Part shown: positions 16,523 through 24,612 of the stretch, piece by piece
How the letters are laid out: each line of letters opens with the position of its first letter
How positions within the stretch are numbered: the stretch's first letter is position 1
Assembly: GCA_017399555.1 (NCBI GenBank)
Contig: JAFQBW010000001.1
Location: 1 to 45,959, forward strand
Direction of reading: 5' to 3'
Source of the DNA: Methanocorpusculum sp.
GTDB taxonomy: Archaea > Halobacteriota > Methanomicrobia > Methanomicrobiales > Methanocorpusculaceae
Length of the DNA stretch: 45,959 bases
The notes under the pieces: generated by a model
The model's input: the letters and a program-made list of their open reading frames with translations, nothing else
Told to the model about the DNA's origin: nothing
Database searches by the model: none
Program-made: the position numbers and the translations under genes

Positions 16523-16545
16523 CTCTTTTTTTCCTGACTTTTTCA
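16523..16545 (+). terminator. Oligo-T terminator after mobB
   Basis: CTCTTTTTTTCC directly after the mobB stop and a further CTTTTTC form a plain oligo-T signal without a hairpin. Confidence 0.5.
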
Positions 16546-16612
16546 TCAGAAATCAATTATATTCATTTTACACAAACCCACTCGTATTCACCATGAGTAA
16601 AACACACATAAT

Positions 16613-16632
16613 TGATAACCAATTGGTTGTCA
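16613..16632. promoter_or_regulatory. 20-base palindromic operator TGATAACCAATTGGTTGTCA
   Basis: Perfect 12-base palindrome AACCAATTGGTT (16617-16628) extended to 20 bases with one mismatch per arm. Same core as in front of the other Mo/W units. It lies in the long gap before the second fwd operon, about 200 bases upstream of the probable TATA box. Confidence 0.6.
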
Positions 16633-16800
16633 TAATGACGATTAGTATTTCAGATGTTAATTTATGCGCGTCTGAAAGAAATACTCGTAAATACACGGTA
16701 TTTCAACAAATCTCTTTTTAGTAAATCAATGTTAATTAACCTGCTGACATTTGCATTGTCAGTGTCGTCCATATCTCATGAAAAATAGTTTATGTCAACC

Positions 16801-16838
16801 ATGTTTGTTAAACATAGCCCCGTCCGAATCTTTATATC
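16801..16838 (+). promoter_or_regulatory. Promoter of the structured leader RNA and second fwd operon
   Basis: TATA box TTTATATC at 16831-16838. Immediately upstream (16801-16815) is the inverted repeat ATGTTT / AAACAT around GTT, a likely operator. Transcription would begin near 16850-16862. Confidence 0.5.
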
Positions 16839-16849
16839 TCCCGCTTCAA

Positions 16850-17286
16850 AACTATAGTATTGACTATACGCGTCAAGCGGTAGTTCTGTATCCGAGTGCG
16901 AAGCTTGGAACAGTCATCACATGAACATGGGATTCGCATTATCTCCAGTAATGCAGATGTCAATTCCGCACTAGCAGGGAATCCTGCTACAGGGAGGTGC
17001 GGTATTGCACAGTTCCGTCGACATGCAGATGTGCTGATCGATTGTAAATGTCGGAAGTATCAACGGTGAAATAGACAGCCTCGAACGGGAAGTGAGTTAT
17101 TTGTCTTTTCTTGTTGAAAAAAGTATCGACAGTCGTCAGACGGCCCCGGCAGGGTTTTCCCTGCTTCGGGTTTGCCGTTTCGGGAAAAAAATGGCATCCT
17201 CTATACAAGGTATCCCGCGACTGTCCGGTCAAAACAAGAAAAATGTGATGGTATCCCTGTCCCCGCCGGAATCGGCTTCTTTTTTT
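16850..17286 (+). ncRNA. Structured RNA leader upstream of the second fwd operon
   Basis: No credible ORF, but dense nested inverted repeats. AACTA 16850 pairs with TAGTT 16881, enclosing TTGAC 16860 / GTCAA 16872. TGCGAA 16897 pairs with TTCGCA 16933. CAAT-CCGCAC 16961-16971 pairs with GTGCGG-ATTG 16997-17007 and is stacked on the perfect hairpin TAGCAGG 16972 / CCTGCTA 16983. CGACAT 17019 pairs with ATGTCG 17048. GACAGTCG 17128 pairs with CGACTGTC 17218, enclosing ACGGC 17140 / GCCGT 17174 and CAGGG 17150 / CCCTG 17159. It ends in a GCCG / CGGC hairpin followed by seven T. Either a riboswitch-like attenuated 5' leader of fwdD or a separate small RNA. Confidence 0.6.
17265..17286 (+). terminator. 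Intrinsic terminator inside the fwdD leader
   Basis: GCCG GAAT CGGC hairpin followed by TTCTTTTTTT, located 77 bases before fwdD. A terminator in this place makes sense only if readthrough is regulated or if the RNA upstream is an independent transcript. Confidence 0.6.
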
Positions 17287-17362
17287 CGTAATATTCCTTC
17301 TACAGTCCTTATGCACCCGGAGAAATCTCCAAAATAATTCTCGAGAAAGAGGAGAAAAGACA

Positions 17363-17761
17363 TTGACAAGTATAACTGTAAACCTGATTTCCGGAAGAAC
17401 CATCCAGCAGGGTGTCTCCATGGAAGCAGGAAAGGAAAAAGAGGATTACATGAAATCCTGCGGTATCATCGAGCTTGATGCCGCCGATATCGCTGCCCTC
17501 GGCATCTGGAAGAACAGCAATGTTCGTGTCTCCAGCGCGTTCGGCAGTGTAATCGTCAAAGCCATTGAAACCACGCAGGGTCCGCACCCGGGTCTTGCAT
17601 GGATCCCCATGGGCCCATGGGCAAACATGGTTGTTGACACCAACACCTACTCTACCGGTATGCCGACCTTCAAAGGAACCAAGGTCACCGTCGAACCGGC
17701 AGAGGACGAGAAAGTCTTAAGTTCCATTGAACTTGTGCTTACTGCATGCGGAGAGGAGTAA
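17363..17761 (+). CDS. fwdD: Formylmethanofuran dehydrogenase subunit D, second copy
   Basis: 132 aa with a TTG start, chosen because AGAGGAG lies 8 bases upstream and the protein then begins like short FwdD proteins (MTSITVNLISGRTIQQGVSM). Pterin-binding beta-barrel subunit; key blocks are SSAFGSVIVKAIETTQGPHP and IPMGPWANMVVDTNTYSTGM. Unlike the copy at 2431 it has no N-terminal extension. The weak start codon behind a long regulated leader suggests limited, controlled expression. First gene of fwdDBAC copy 2, a stand-alone operon inside the Mo/W island without hdrA or mvhD. Confidence 0.94.
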   Translation: MTSITVNLISGRTIQQGVSMEAGKEKEDYMKSCGIIELDAADIAALGIWKNSNVRVSSAFGSVIVKAIETTQGPHPGLAWIPMGPWANMVVDTNTYSTGMPTFKGTKVTVEPAEDEKVLSSIELVLTACGEE

Positions 17762-17766
17762 ACAGT

Positions 17767-19086
17767 ATGACAAAACTTGTAACAGACGTAATCTGCCCGT
17801 TCTGCGGAACTCTTTGCGATGATATCATCGTCAAAGTAAGTGACGACGGCAAGCAGATTCTCGAAGTTGAGAACGCCTGCGCAATCGGTGCAGAGAAGTT
17901 CCTCCACGCCCAGTCCCCGGACAGAATCACCCGTCCGCGTATGAAGCAGGAGAACGGCGAGTGGAAAGAAGTAACCTACGAAGAGGCTGCAAAGTACACT
18001 GCAAAGATTCTCTGCGATGCAAAGAAGCCGCTCATGTACGGCTGGTCCTCCACCTCCTGTGAGGCACAGAGCACCGGACACATGATCGCAGAAAAAGTCG
18101 GCGGAATTGTTGACAACACTGCAACCGTTTGTCACGGTCCGTCCTTAATTGCTGTCCACGATGTTGGTATCCCATCCTGTACCTTAGGAGAGGTTAAGAA
18201 CCGTGCAGACCGCATTGTCTTCTGGGGATGCAACCCGGCACACGCACACCCGCGTCACATGTCCAGATACTCTATCTTCCCGCGCGGTTTCTTCACGGTT
18301 AAGGGACAGAAGAGCAGAAAGATCATCGTTGTTGACCCGAGACCGACTGACACTGCATCCCTTGCAGACATGCACGTTCAGGTTGAGCAGGGACGCGACT
18401 ACGAACTTCTCGATGCACTCCGTGTTGCATTCAAGGGCGAAGAACTTCCGGACATGATTGCCGGTGTCCCGAAAGAGAAGGTCTATGAACTCGCTGAACT
18501 CTTAAAGGAGGGACGTTTCGTCACTATCTTCTTCGGAATGGGTGTCACCCACTCTCTTGGAAAGAACCACAACATCGACATCGCAATCGCTGTCACCGCA
18601 GACTTAAACAAGTACACCAAAGCATCCATTATTCCAATGCGCGGTCACTACAATGTTACCGGATCCGGTCAGGTTCTTGGATGGCAGTTCGGTTTCCCGT
18701 TCTGTGTTGACTTATCTCGCGGATTTGCACGCTACAACCCTGGAGAAACCAGTTCCAACGATCTTCTCCAGCGCGGTGAAGTTGATGCATCCTTCGTTAT
18801 CGGCAGTGATCCGGGATCCCACTTCCCGTTCAAGTCGGTTAAGAAGATCTACGACCTCCCGTCTGTTTGTATCGACCCGCACATGACCCCGACTGCAGCA
18901 GTTTCCAAGTGCCACGTCCCGGTCGCTCTTGTCGGTATTGAGGTTGCAGGTTCCTGCTACCGTATGGACAACGTTCCAATCGAGTCCCGCAAGGTTGTCG
19001 ACGCACCGGAAGGCATGCTTACCGATGCAGAGTTCCTTGAGATGGTATTAGAAGAAGTCAACAAAATCAAGGGAGCAGCAGCATAA
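17767..19086 (+). CDS. fwdB: Formylmethanofuran dehydrogenase subunit B, second copy
   Basis: 439 aa from the ATG at 17767, which aligns with the start of copy 1 and has GAGGAG upstream inside the end of fwdD. Cys10, Cys13, Cys17 and Cys38 (VICPFCGTLCDD, NACAIG) bind the [4Fe-4S] cluster; the W/Mo ligand is Cys122 in TVCHGPS. Blocks WGCNPAHAHPRHMSRYS and MRGHYNVTGSG match copy 1. The two copies differ along their whole length, so they are old paralogs, most simply a Mo and a W isoenzyme or forms with different partners. Which metal each uses cannot be read from the sequence. Confidence 0.95.
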   Translation: MTKLVTDVICPFCGTLCDDIIVKVSDDGKQILEVENACAIGAEKFLHAQSPDRITRPRMKQENGEWKEVTYEEAAKYTAKILCDAKKPLMYGWSSTSCEAQSTGHMIAEKVGGIVDNTATVCHGPSLIAVHDVGIPSCTLGEVKNRADRIVFWGCNPAHAHPRHMSRYSIFPRGFFTVKGQKSRKIIVVDPRPTDTASLADMHVQVEQGRDYELLDALRVAFKGEELPDMIAGVPKEKVYELAELLKEGRFVTIFFGMGVTHSLGKNHNIDIAIAVTADLNKYTKASIIPMRGHYNVTGSGQVLGWQFGFPFCVDLSRGFARYNPGETSSNDLLQRGEVDASFVIGSDPGSHFPFKSVKKIYDLPSVCIDPHMTPTAAVSKCHVPVALVGIEVAGSCYRMDNVPIESRKVVDAPEGMLTDAEFLEMVLEEVNKIKGAAA

Positions 19087-20795
19087 TGTCCGAGATTCTC
19101 ATCAAAAACGGATTTGTTTTTGACCCGGTACAGGGCATCAAAGGCGACAAGAAGGACATTGCAGTAAAAGACGGCGTCATCGTTGAGTCCGTCAGCTCTG
19201 CTGCAAAAGTCATCGACGCATCCGGCATGACTGTCATGGCCGGAGGAGTTGACATTCACTCCCACGTTGCAGGAGCAAAGGTCAACGTCGGAAGAAACTT
19301 CCGTCCGGAAGACAAACTCCAGGCAGCATACGAACCGGCACGCGGTGTCCGTCACATGGCCGGTGGAAACTCTGTTCCGACCGTCTTCAAGACTGCATAC
19401 AAGTATGCAGACATGGGTTACACCACTGTCATGGAGGCAGCAATGCCGCCACTCTATGCACGCCACACTCACGAGGAGATGCGTGACACACCAATCATCG
19501 ATCAGGCTGCACTTCCGCTCTTTGGAAACAACTGGTTCGTCCTTGAATACCTCAAGAACGGCGAACTTGAAAACGCCAAGAACTACATCGCCTGGCTCTT
19601 AAACAGCACCAAGGGATACGGTATCAAGTGCGTTAACCCGGGAGGTACTGAAGCATGGGGATGGGGTCTGAACTGTATGACCGTCAACGACCCGGTTCCG
19701 TTCTTCGAAGTCACTCCGAAGGAAATCGTCAACGGACTTCTTGACGTCAACGAAGCCCTCCACCTTCCGCACTCTCTCCACCTCCACGGAAACAACCTTG
19801 GAAACCCGGGCAACTACACCACCACCATGGACACGTTAAAGATTGCAGAAGGCAAGAAAGCCGACAATGCATTCGGACGTGACACTGTTCTCCACCACAC
19901 CCACATCCAGTTCCACTCCTATGGAGGAACTACCTGGGCTGACTTCGAGTCTAAAGGTGCAGAGGTCATGGACTACATCAACAAGAACGACAACCTCACC
20001 TGTGATATCGGATTCGTCACCCTTGACGAGACCACCACCATGACCGGTGACGGACCGTTCGAGTACCACTTAACCGCATTAAACCACCTCAAGTGGGCAA
20101 ACACTGATGTTGAAGTCGAGTGCGGTTCCGGTATTGTCCCGTACGTCTACAGCAAAGATGTTTACGTCTGCGGTGTCCAGTGGTCCATCGGTCTTGAGAT
20201 GGCACTGCTCGCAAAAGACCACATGCGCTGCTACTTAACCACTGACCACCCGAACGCAGGTCCGTTCACCCGCTACCCGCGTGTCATGAAGTGGCTCATG
20301 AGCCAGAAAGCAAGAGATGAGGTCTTTGCAACCATGAAGAACGAGGACAAGGTCCGCGACCGTTCCACGCTCTCCAACATCGACCGTGAACTCACGCTCT
20401 ACGAAATTGCACAGATGACCCGTGCAGGTCCGGCAAAGACCCTTGGTCTCGGCGGCAAACTCGGCGGCTTAAAGGTTGGTATGCAGGCAGACATTGCAGT
20501 CTACCCGTACAACCCGGAGACTGAGTCTGACCCAGAACAGATTGAGTGGGCATTCTCCAATGCAAAGTACCTCATCAAGTCCGGCGAAATCATCGTCAAC
20601 GACAGTGAGATTGTCAGCAACGGAAACAAACAGACCTACTGGGTCAACGTTGCAACCAACCCGAGCAAGCAGGTCGAACACGACTTAAACGAGTACTTCA
20701 GAAAATACTACTCCGTCAGCCGCAGAAACTATGAGGTTGATGAGCACGCATTCATGAAGAACCCGAACGTCATCAGCATTGACGCAACACAGTGA
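19086..20795 (+). CDS. fwdA: Formylmethanofuran dehydrogenase subunit A, second copy
   Basis: 569 aa, overlapping the fwdB stop by one base (TAATG). Zinc amidohydrolase with GGVDIHSHVAG (copy 1 has VDVHTHVAG), HLHGNNLGNPGNY, VLHHTHIQFHSYGG and TTDHPNAGPFTRYPR. It condenses formate with methanofuran. Where copy 1 has RWYRPEDKFRLGERC, this copy has RNFRPEDKLQAAYEP, one of several surface-type differences that may separate the partners of the two enzymes (inference). Confidence 0.95.
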   Translation: MSEILIKNGFVFDPVQGIKGDKKDIAVKDGVIVESVSSAAKVIDASGMTVMAGGVDIHSHVAGAKVNVGRNFRPEDKLQAAYEPARGVRHMAGGNSVPTVFKTAYKYADMGYTTVMEAAMPPLYARHTHEEMRDTPIIDQAALPLFGNNWFVLEYLKNGELENAKNYIAWLLNSTKGYGIKCVNPGGTEAWGWGLNCMTVNDPVPFFEVTPKEIVNGLLDVNEALHLPHSLHLHGNNLGNPGNYTTTMDTLKIAEGKKADNAFGRDTVLHHTHIQFHSYGGTTWADFESKGAEVMDYINKNDNLTCDIGFVTLDETTTMTGDGPFEYHLTALNHLKWANTDVEVECGSGIVPYVYSKDVYVCGVQWSIGLEMALLAKDHMRCYLTTDHPNAGPFTRYPRVMKWLMSQKARDEVFATMKNEDKVRDRSTLSNIDRELTLYEIAQMTRAGPAKTLGLGGKLGGLKVGMQADIAVYPYNPETESDPEQIEWAFSNAKYLIKSGEIIVNDSEIVSNGNKQTYWVNVATNPSKQVEHDLNEYFRKYYSVSRRNYEVDEHAFMKNPNVISIDATQ

Positions 20796-20803
20796 GGCAG
20801 AAC

Positions 20804-21604
20804 ATGGAAACTGTAACTATTACTATCACCAAACAGCCTGAACTGTTCCTCGAAGCGGAGTGCTTCACCCCCGATGCATTAGCAGGCAAGACTGCAGAGG
20901 AGATTGCAGAGCTTCCAGTCCACATCGGAAGAACTACCGAGAAGGTTGGAGACTACTTCGCAGTTGAAGGAGCAGCAGGAGCAACCGCAGCAGAGACCAA
21001 GCTCGTCTTAAAAGGCGACTTCTCCCGCGTGAAATACATCGGTTCCAAGATGACCGCCGGTGAAGTTGTCGTAAACGGCGACGCAGACATGTATGTCGGT
21101 GCCTGGATGACCGGTGGAAAGATTACTGTTAACGGCAGTATCGGCCACTTCGCAGCAACCTCCATGGAGGGCGGCGAAATCCACGTTACCGGAAACGCTG
21201 GAAACTACCTCGCAGCATCCTACCGCGGTGACTGGAGAGGTATGAAGGGCGGCAGAATCGTTGTCGACGGAAACGTCGGTTCCGACTGCGGTACCTTTAT
21301 GGTAGGCGGCGAAATTGTTGTCGGCGGAAACATTGATGTTCACGTCATGACTCATGCAGACGGCGGAAAGGTTGTCATCAAAGGAAATGCAAAGAGCCGC
21401 CTTGGCGGTCAGGCATCCCGCGGTGAGATGTACGTCTTCGGTACTGTTGATGTCATGATGCCGGGATACAAGTTCGCACGCGAAGAAGAACTCGAAGTAG
21501 AAGGACAGAAGGCTGTCTTTGCAGTCTACAACGGTGACTTAGGCGAGCGCCACCCGACCAGAAAAGGCGAGACCATCTACGCCAAACTCTATCTGAAGAA
21601 GTAA
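20804..21604 (+). CDS. fwdC: Formylmethanofuran dehydrogenase subunit C, second copy
   Basis: 266 aa from the ATG at 20804; TGAGG, which also holds the fwdA stop, lies 6 bases upstream, and a GTG at 20792 is less likely. Beta-helix rungs MTAGEVVVNG, MTGGKITVNG, MEGGEIHVTG, MKGGRIVVDG, MVGGEIVVGG and ADGGKVVIKG, with YRGDWRGM, match copy 1. Last gene of the operon; an intrinsic terminator follows. Confidence 0.95.
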   Translation: METVTITITKQPELFLEAECFTPDALAGKTAEEIAELPVHIGRTTEKVGDYFAVEGAAGATAAETKLVLKGDFSRVKYIGSKMTAGEVVVNGDADMYVGAWMTGGKITVNGSIGHFAATSMEGGEIHVTGNAGNYLAASYRGDWRGMKGGRIVVDGNVGSDCGTFMVGGEIVVGGNIDVHVMTHADGGKVVIKGNAKSRLGGQASRGEMYVFGTVDVMMPGYKFAREEELEVEGQKAVFAVYNGDLGERHPTRKGETIYAKLYLKK

Positions 21605-21658
21605 TACTTCTGCATTGCAAAGAACTTAATTTCCAGGATCCGGGGGATACACCACCCC

Positions 21659-21676
21659 TATTCCGGAATATTTTTT
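21659..21676 (+). terminator. Intrinsic terminator of fwdDBAC copy 2
   Basis: Palindrome TATTCCGGAATA followed directly by six T, 55 bases after the fwdC stop; a GGGG / CCCC inverted repeat precedes it. Confidence 0.7.
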
Positions 21677-21712
21677 GGTAATTTCTGAATAAAAAAGAGA
21701 TTTTTACGGATA

Positions 21713-22156
21713 TTATTCTTTTTGTATATCAATCAGCTCTCCGCAGTGTGTACAGCGGATATAGCGGGAACACTCCTCTTCTTTTCTGCGCCTCAGTGAA
21801 CCCGGCGGATGGTTTCCGGTAATCGGAACCAGATGAGACTGACACTTTCCGCACTTAAAGGTTGGAAACCAGCTTTTGCCATCCTTTTCCAGCCGGAAGT
21901 GAAACCTGCTTTCAACAGTTTTACAGATGGGGCAGAAATGCCGGCGGTAACCGAATCCATCTTTTGGAATCCATCCGCTTTCTATCAGAAAAGTTGCTTT
22001 CTGAAATATCGTAGGACGTACATACTCCTGCAGAATCGGCGGCTCTTCACCGTCCCAGTAAAATACATCCTCAAGTATGTCCCGGGTTCCAACACCTTCC
22101 TGTATTTCGACCGATGCCCCGCAGTGCGGGCAGGAAAAAACCGTGACCGTAATCAT
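21713..22156 (-). CDS. Multi-zinc-ribbon protein of unknown function
   Basis: 147 aa. Four CxxC knuckles: CPHC (9-12), CPIC (about 76), CGKC (about 102) and CTHC (about 135), so probably two zinc ribbons. The middle part (DVFYWDGEEPPILQEYVRPT) is not a domain I recognise. The start overlaps the stop of tsaA (TAATG), so it is the last gene of the moaA-moaE-moaC-tsaA transcript. The second copy of that cluster at 41573 lacks it. No function can be assigned. Confidence 0.8.
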   Translation of the reverse strand: MITVTVFSCPHCGASVEIQEGVGTRDILEDVFYWDGEEPPILQEYVRPTIFQKATFLIESGWIPKDGFGYRRHFCPICKTVESRFHFRLEKDGKSWFPTFKCGKCQSHLVPITGNHPPGSLRRRKEEECSRYIRCTHCGELIDIQKE

Positions 22157-22638
22157 TATACAAACCGTGTATCAGAGCGTTTTGTATCCATTCCGGAAAG
22201 TTTTCCGGAAAACCAGCCAGACGTCTCATTTGGATATGCATCAAACTCCGGTACATACGGCTTGATATCCAAGACCGGTGTTCCGTCTAAAATATCCACA
22301 TCACCGATGTGAAGCGTATTTCCTTCGCGTGAAATGAGCTGTACAACCGAGAACCCCAAAGCATTCGGCCTCCGCGGAATACGGGATGCAAAGACTCCGT
22401 GCGGTACGGTGTCGAAAAATGGTACGGCTGTCAGAAGGGGTCCTGCACTTTTGTGCAGATGGTAAAAGACCATCACCCGCGAGAATTCTTCGATATCCAA
22501 AAGACCTTCAGCGTACTCAGGGAAAATCTCAATCTCACCCGTAAAAGGTTTGGCTGCCGGCGGCTGAACCGGCATTCCGGCAAGCTCTTTGTGCGGTGAG
22601 TGCACAACTCCGACTGGATAGAATGTAACCGGTTCCAT
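22156..22638 (-). CDS. tsaA: TsaA/TrmO-like methyltransferase family protein, copy 1
   Basis: 160 aa. Matches the TrmO (YaeB/TsaA/VirR) beta-barrel family: N-terminal FYPVGVVHSPHKE, EFSRVMVFYHLHKS, the ASRIPRRPNALGFSVVQL block and the hallmark VDILDGTPVLDIKPYVPEFD. Bacterial TrmO uses S-adenosylmethionine to methylate t6A37 of threonine tRNA. The archaeal homologs' substrate is unsure, and the fixed position behind moaC in both clusters here hints at a link with molybdopterin (inference). Overlaps moaC by one base (TAATG). Confidence 0.88.
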   Translation of the reverse strand: MEPVTFYPVGVVHSPHKELAGMPVQPPAAKPFTGEIEIFPEYAEGLLDIEEFSRVMVFYHLHKSAGPLLTAVPFFDTVPHGVFASRIPRRPNALGFSVVQLISREGNTLHIGDVDILDGTPVLDIKPYVPEFDAYPNETSGWFSGKLSGMDTKRSDTRFV

Positions 22639-23108
22639 TATTCCCCTTTCAGTTTTTCCACTACGTGGATTCCGTCAATACGGGTTACCGGATACTGTCC
22701 TGCTTCATCTTTTTCTGCGGACTTGACCATATCCCAGATGGTCAGAAGCGCAACGGATACTCCCGTCAGCGCCTCCATTTCGATACCGGTCTTGCCGTAG
22801 GTCTTAACCCGGCAGGACGCCTCGATGTACTCCGCGGTCTGCTCGAAGGCGATGGTGACAGCACCGACCGGAATCGGATGGCACATCGGAATTAAAGCCC
22901 AGGTCTGCTTTACGGCAAGCGTTCCTGCAACCTGAGCTGTTGCAAGCACATTTCCTTTGACAACCGAACCTTCAGCGATTGCTTTCAGCGTACTGTACCG
23001 CAGATAAATTCTTCCGCGTGCTTCTGCCTCGCGGGAGACGTCAGGTTTTGCGGTCACATCTACCATGTGGACCTCATTTTTCTCGTTTAAGTGTGTAAAT
23101 GTCGGCAT
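22638..23108 (-). CDS. moaC: Cyclic pyranopterin monophosphate synthase MoaC, copy 1
   Basis: 156 aa. MoaC converts the MoaA product (3',8-cyclo-GTP) to cyclic pyranopterin monophosphate. Visible: [19 protein letters not shown], the active-site region [15 protein letters not shown] and [20 protein letters not shown] then DMVKS. It starts directly before the moaE stop region and ends overlapping tsaA. It differs from copy 2 (42058) at only five residues, and 140 bases (22786-22925) are identical to 42206-42345. Confidence 0.97.
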   Translation of the reverse strand: MPTFTHLNEKNEVHMVDVTAKPDVSREAEARGRIYLRYSTLKAIAEGSVVKGNVLATAQVAGTLAVKQTWALIPMCHPIPVGAVTIAFEQTAEYIEASCRVKTYGKTGIEMEALTGVSVALLTIWDMVKSAEKDEAGQYPVTRIDGIHVVEKLKGE

Positions 23109-23516
23109 TTAGTGCATCTCCACCCAGTTTCCTTTTTCTCCGTTTACAATCTCCTGTTTCCAGACCGGAACCAGCTCCTTTAACCGCTCGATGGCATATC
23201 GGGACGCCTCGTATCCTTCCCCGCGGTGGGCGGAACAGACGATTATTATGACGATATTCTCGCCTACTTTAAGATGTCCGTAGCGGTGGATGATATGTAC
23301 CGCCCGTACACCAAACTTCTCGCGGCACTCGTCTGCGATGCGCTGTAAGTCAGTCTCTGCCACCGGCACGAAGGCTTCAATCTCCAACGCTTCCAGACCA
23401 TCATCTCTGACACAGCCGACAAAGACAAGCTGTGCACCGTCAGCTTTGTCGCGGGTTTTGCTGAGCAAAGCTCCTATGTCGAAATCCTCTTCCTGAAGAC
23501 GCAGAATCTCAGTCAT
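23109..23516 (-). CDS. moaE: Molybdopterin synthase catalytic subunit MoaE, copy 1
   Basis: 135 aa. MoaE inserts two sulfurs, carried by MoaD, into cyclic pyranopterin monophosphate. Seen: GAQLVFVGCVRDDG, LEIEAFVPVAETDLQRIADE, HRYGHLKVGE and the catalytic lysine block LVPVWKQEIVNG. MoaD is not in the window. The start overlaps the moaA stop by four bases (ATGA). It differs from copy 2 at ten of 135 residues. Confidence 0.96.
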   Translation of the reverse strand: MTEILRLQEEDFDIGALLSKTRDKADGAQLVFVGCVRDDGLEALEIEAFVPVAETDLQRIADECREKFGVRAVHIIHRYGHLKVGENIVIIIVCSAHRGEGYEASRYAIERLKELVPVWKQEIVNGEKGNWVEMH

Positions 23517-24463
23517 TTTGTCTCCTCCGTGAAGTACGGCGAGCGGTTGGATACTGCCTGTGCGATGGCGTCAACCAGCTCTTTACCGTGCTTTCCTTTC
23601 AGACTCACCTCGTTTCCGGTTCTGAGCAGACAGGGCTTTAACATGCCGTCAGAGGTGATGCGAAGCCTGTTGCAGTTTGCGCAGAACTCTAAGTTGTGCA
23701 TTGGGCGCACAATCTCTGCTGTTGCTCCGTGGAGACGGTACTTTCTTCGATGGTGCATGCGGCGGGTCTGCACCATCTCTGCTTCAGAACGGAACCGCTC
23801 CTCAAGTTCGGCGGCAAAGGCGGCATTGCGTTCTCCCTCTAAGAGACCGTCAGCCCATCCGTGCACATCCATCAGTTCAATGAACTGCAAAATGACATCC
23901 TCGTGACTGCGGGCGAACTCCAGAAAATCATCAATCTCGTCGTCGTTGAATCCGGGAAGCAGAACCACATTGAGCTTAACCGGCGTTAAGCCCGCATCAA
24001 GTGCAGCTTTCAGTCCGTCGAGGACATCCGGCAGTAAATCACGTCCGGTGATTTTTTCGTAGCGGTCGCGTTTTAAGGTGTCGAGACTGATGTTGACGCG
24101 GGAAAGTCCTGCTGCTTTCAGCGCTGCTGCTTTTTCCTTGAGCAGCGTTCCGTTGGTGGTAAGCGAAATCTCCATACCTTCAGGAACCGAGCTGATAATC
24201 TCTGCAAGGTCTGTCCGCAGCGTCGGCTCCCCGCCGGTGAGTTTGACTGTTTTAACCCCCATTTGACGGAATACTGTCAGTACCTCAACGAGTTCTTCCT
24301 TGGTGAGCGGCTCGCCTGCTTCATCACGCATACAGCCGTTTACTACTTCGCCTTCATGGTGGCAGTAGAGACAGCGCAGATTGCATGCGCTGTTTAGGGC
24401 AATTCGCACATCAGTAATGCGCCTGCCGAAAGAGTCGGTCATCAGGGAGTCTGCATCAGTCAT
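23513..24463 (-). CDS. moaA: GTP 3',8-cyclase MoaA, copy 1
   Basis: 316 aa. Radical SAM enzyme of the first step of molybdopterin synthesis. The N-terminal cluster motif is SACNLRCLYCHHEGE (CxxxCxxC); the C-terminal second [4Fe-4S] is bound by CANCNRLRITSDGMLKPCL. The bacterial C-terminal GG tail is absent (the end is FTEETK), as in copy 2. Leads moaA-moaE-moaC-tsaA-zinc ribbon on the minus strand, divergent from moeA. A TATA-like ATACATATTATG about 30 bases upstream and no ribosome site suggest a leaderless transcript. Confidence 0.96.
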   Translation of the reverse strand: MTDADSLMTDSFGRRITDVRIALNSACNLRCLYCHHEGEVVNGCMRDEAGEPLTKEELVEVLTVFRQMGVKTVKLTGGEPTLRTDLAEIISSVPEGMEISLTTNGTLLKEKAAALKAAGLSRVNISLDTLKRDRYEKITGRDLLPDVLDGLKAALDAGLTPVKLNVVLLPGFNDDEIDDFLEFARSHEDVILQFIELMDVHGWADGLLEGERNAAFAAELEERFRSEAEMVQTRRMHHRRKYRLHGATAEIVRPMHNLEFCANCNRLRITSDGMLKPCLLRTGNEVSLKGKHGKELVDAIAQAVSNRSPYFTEETK

Positions 24464-24504
24464 AAATTATCTATTATGTGGGTGCCCTCATAATATGTAT
24501 CTTG

Positions 24505-24557
24505 CCATTGGTTAACAACTGGTATCTCAGAAAATTGTGCATAATCCAATTGGTAAA
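24505..24557. promoter_or_regulatory. Operators in the moaA/moeA divergent promoter, copy 1
   Basis: CCATTGGTTAACAACTGGTA (24505-24524) is an inverted pair of half-sites around TTAACAA, and ATAATCCAATTGGTAAA (24541-24557) is a further palindrome. They lie between the presumed moaA promoter and the moeA TATA box (AAATATATC, 24574-24582). Confidence 0.6.
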
Positions 24558-24612
24558 AAAGAGGTTTTGGAACAAATATATCTGTATTCAGACCCAATAC
24601 TGTTACAGCACT

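Noticed and set aside
16850..17060. tRNA, SRP RNA or RNase P RNA as explanation of the structured region
   Set aside because: I see no T-loop GGTTC sequence, SRP domain IV loop or RNase P conserved regions; the hairpin layout does not fit these.
17092..17337. 81-aa ORF in the fwdD leader
   Set aside because: Runs through the hairpins and the terminator, has no ribosome site, and its composition is unlike its neighbours.
24478..24612. N-terminal extension of MoeA copy 1
   Set aside because: This AT-rich stretch holds the TATA box and operators; MoeA copy 2 starts at the equivalent of 24613.
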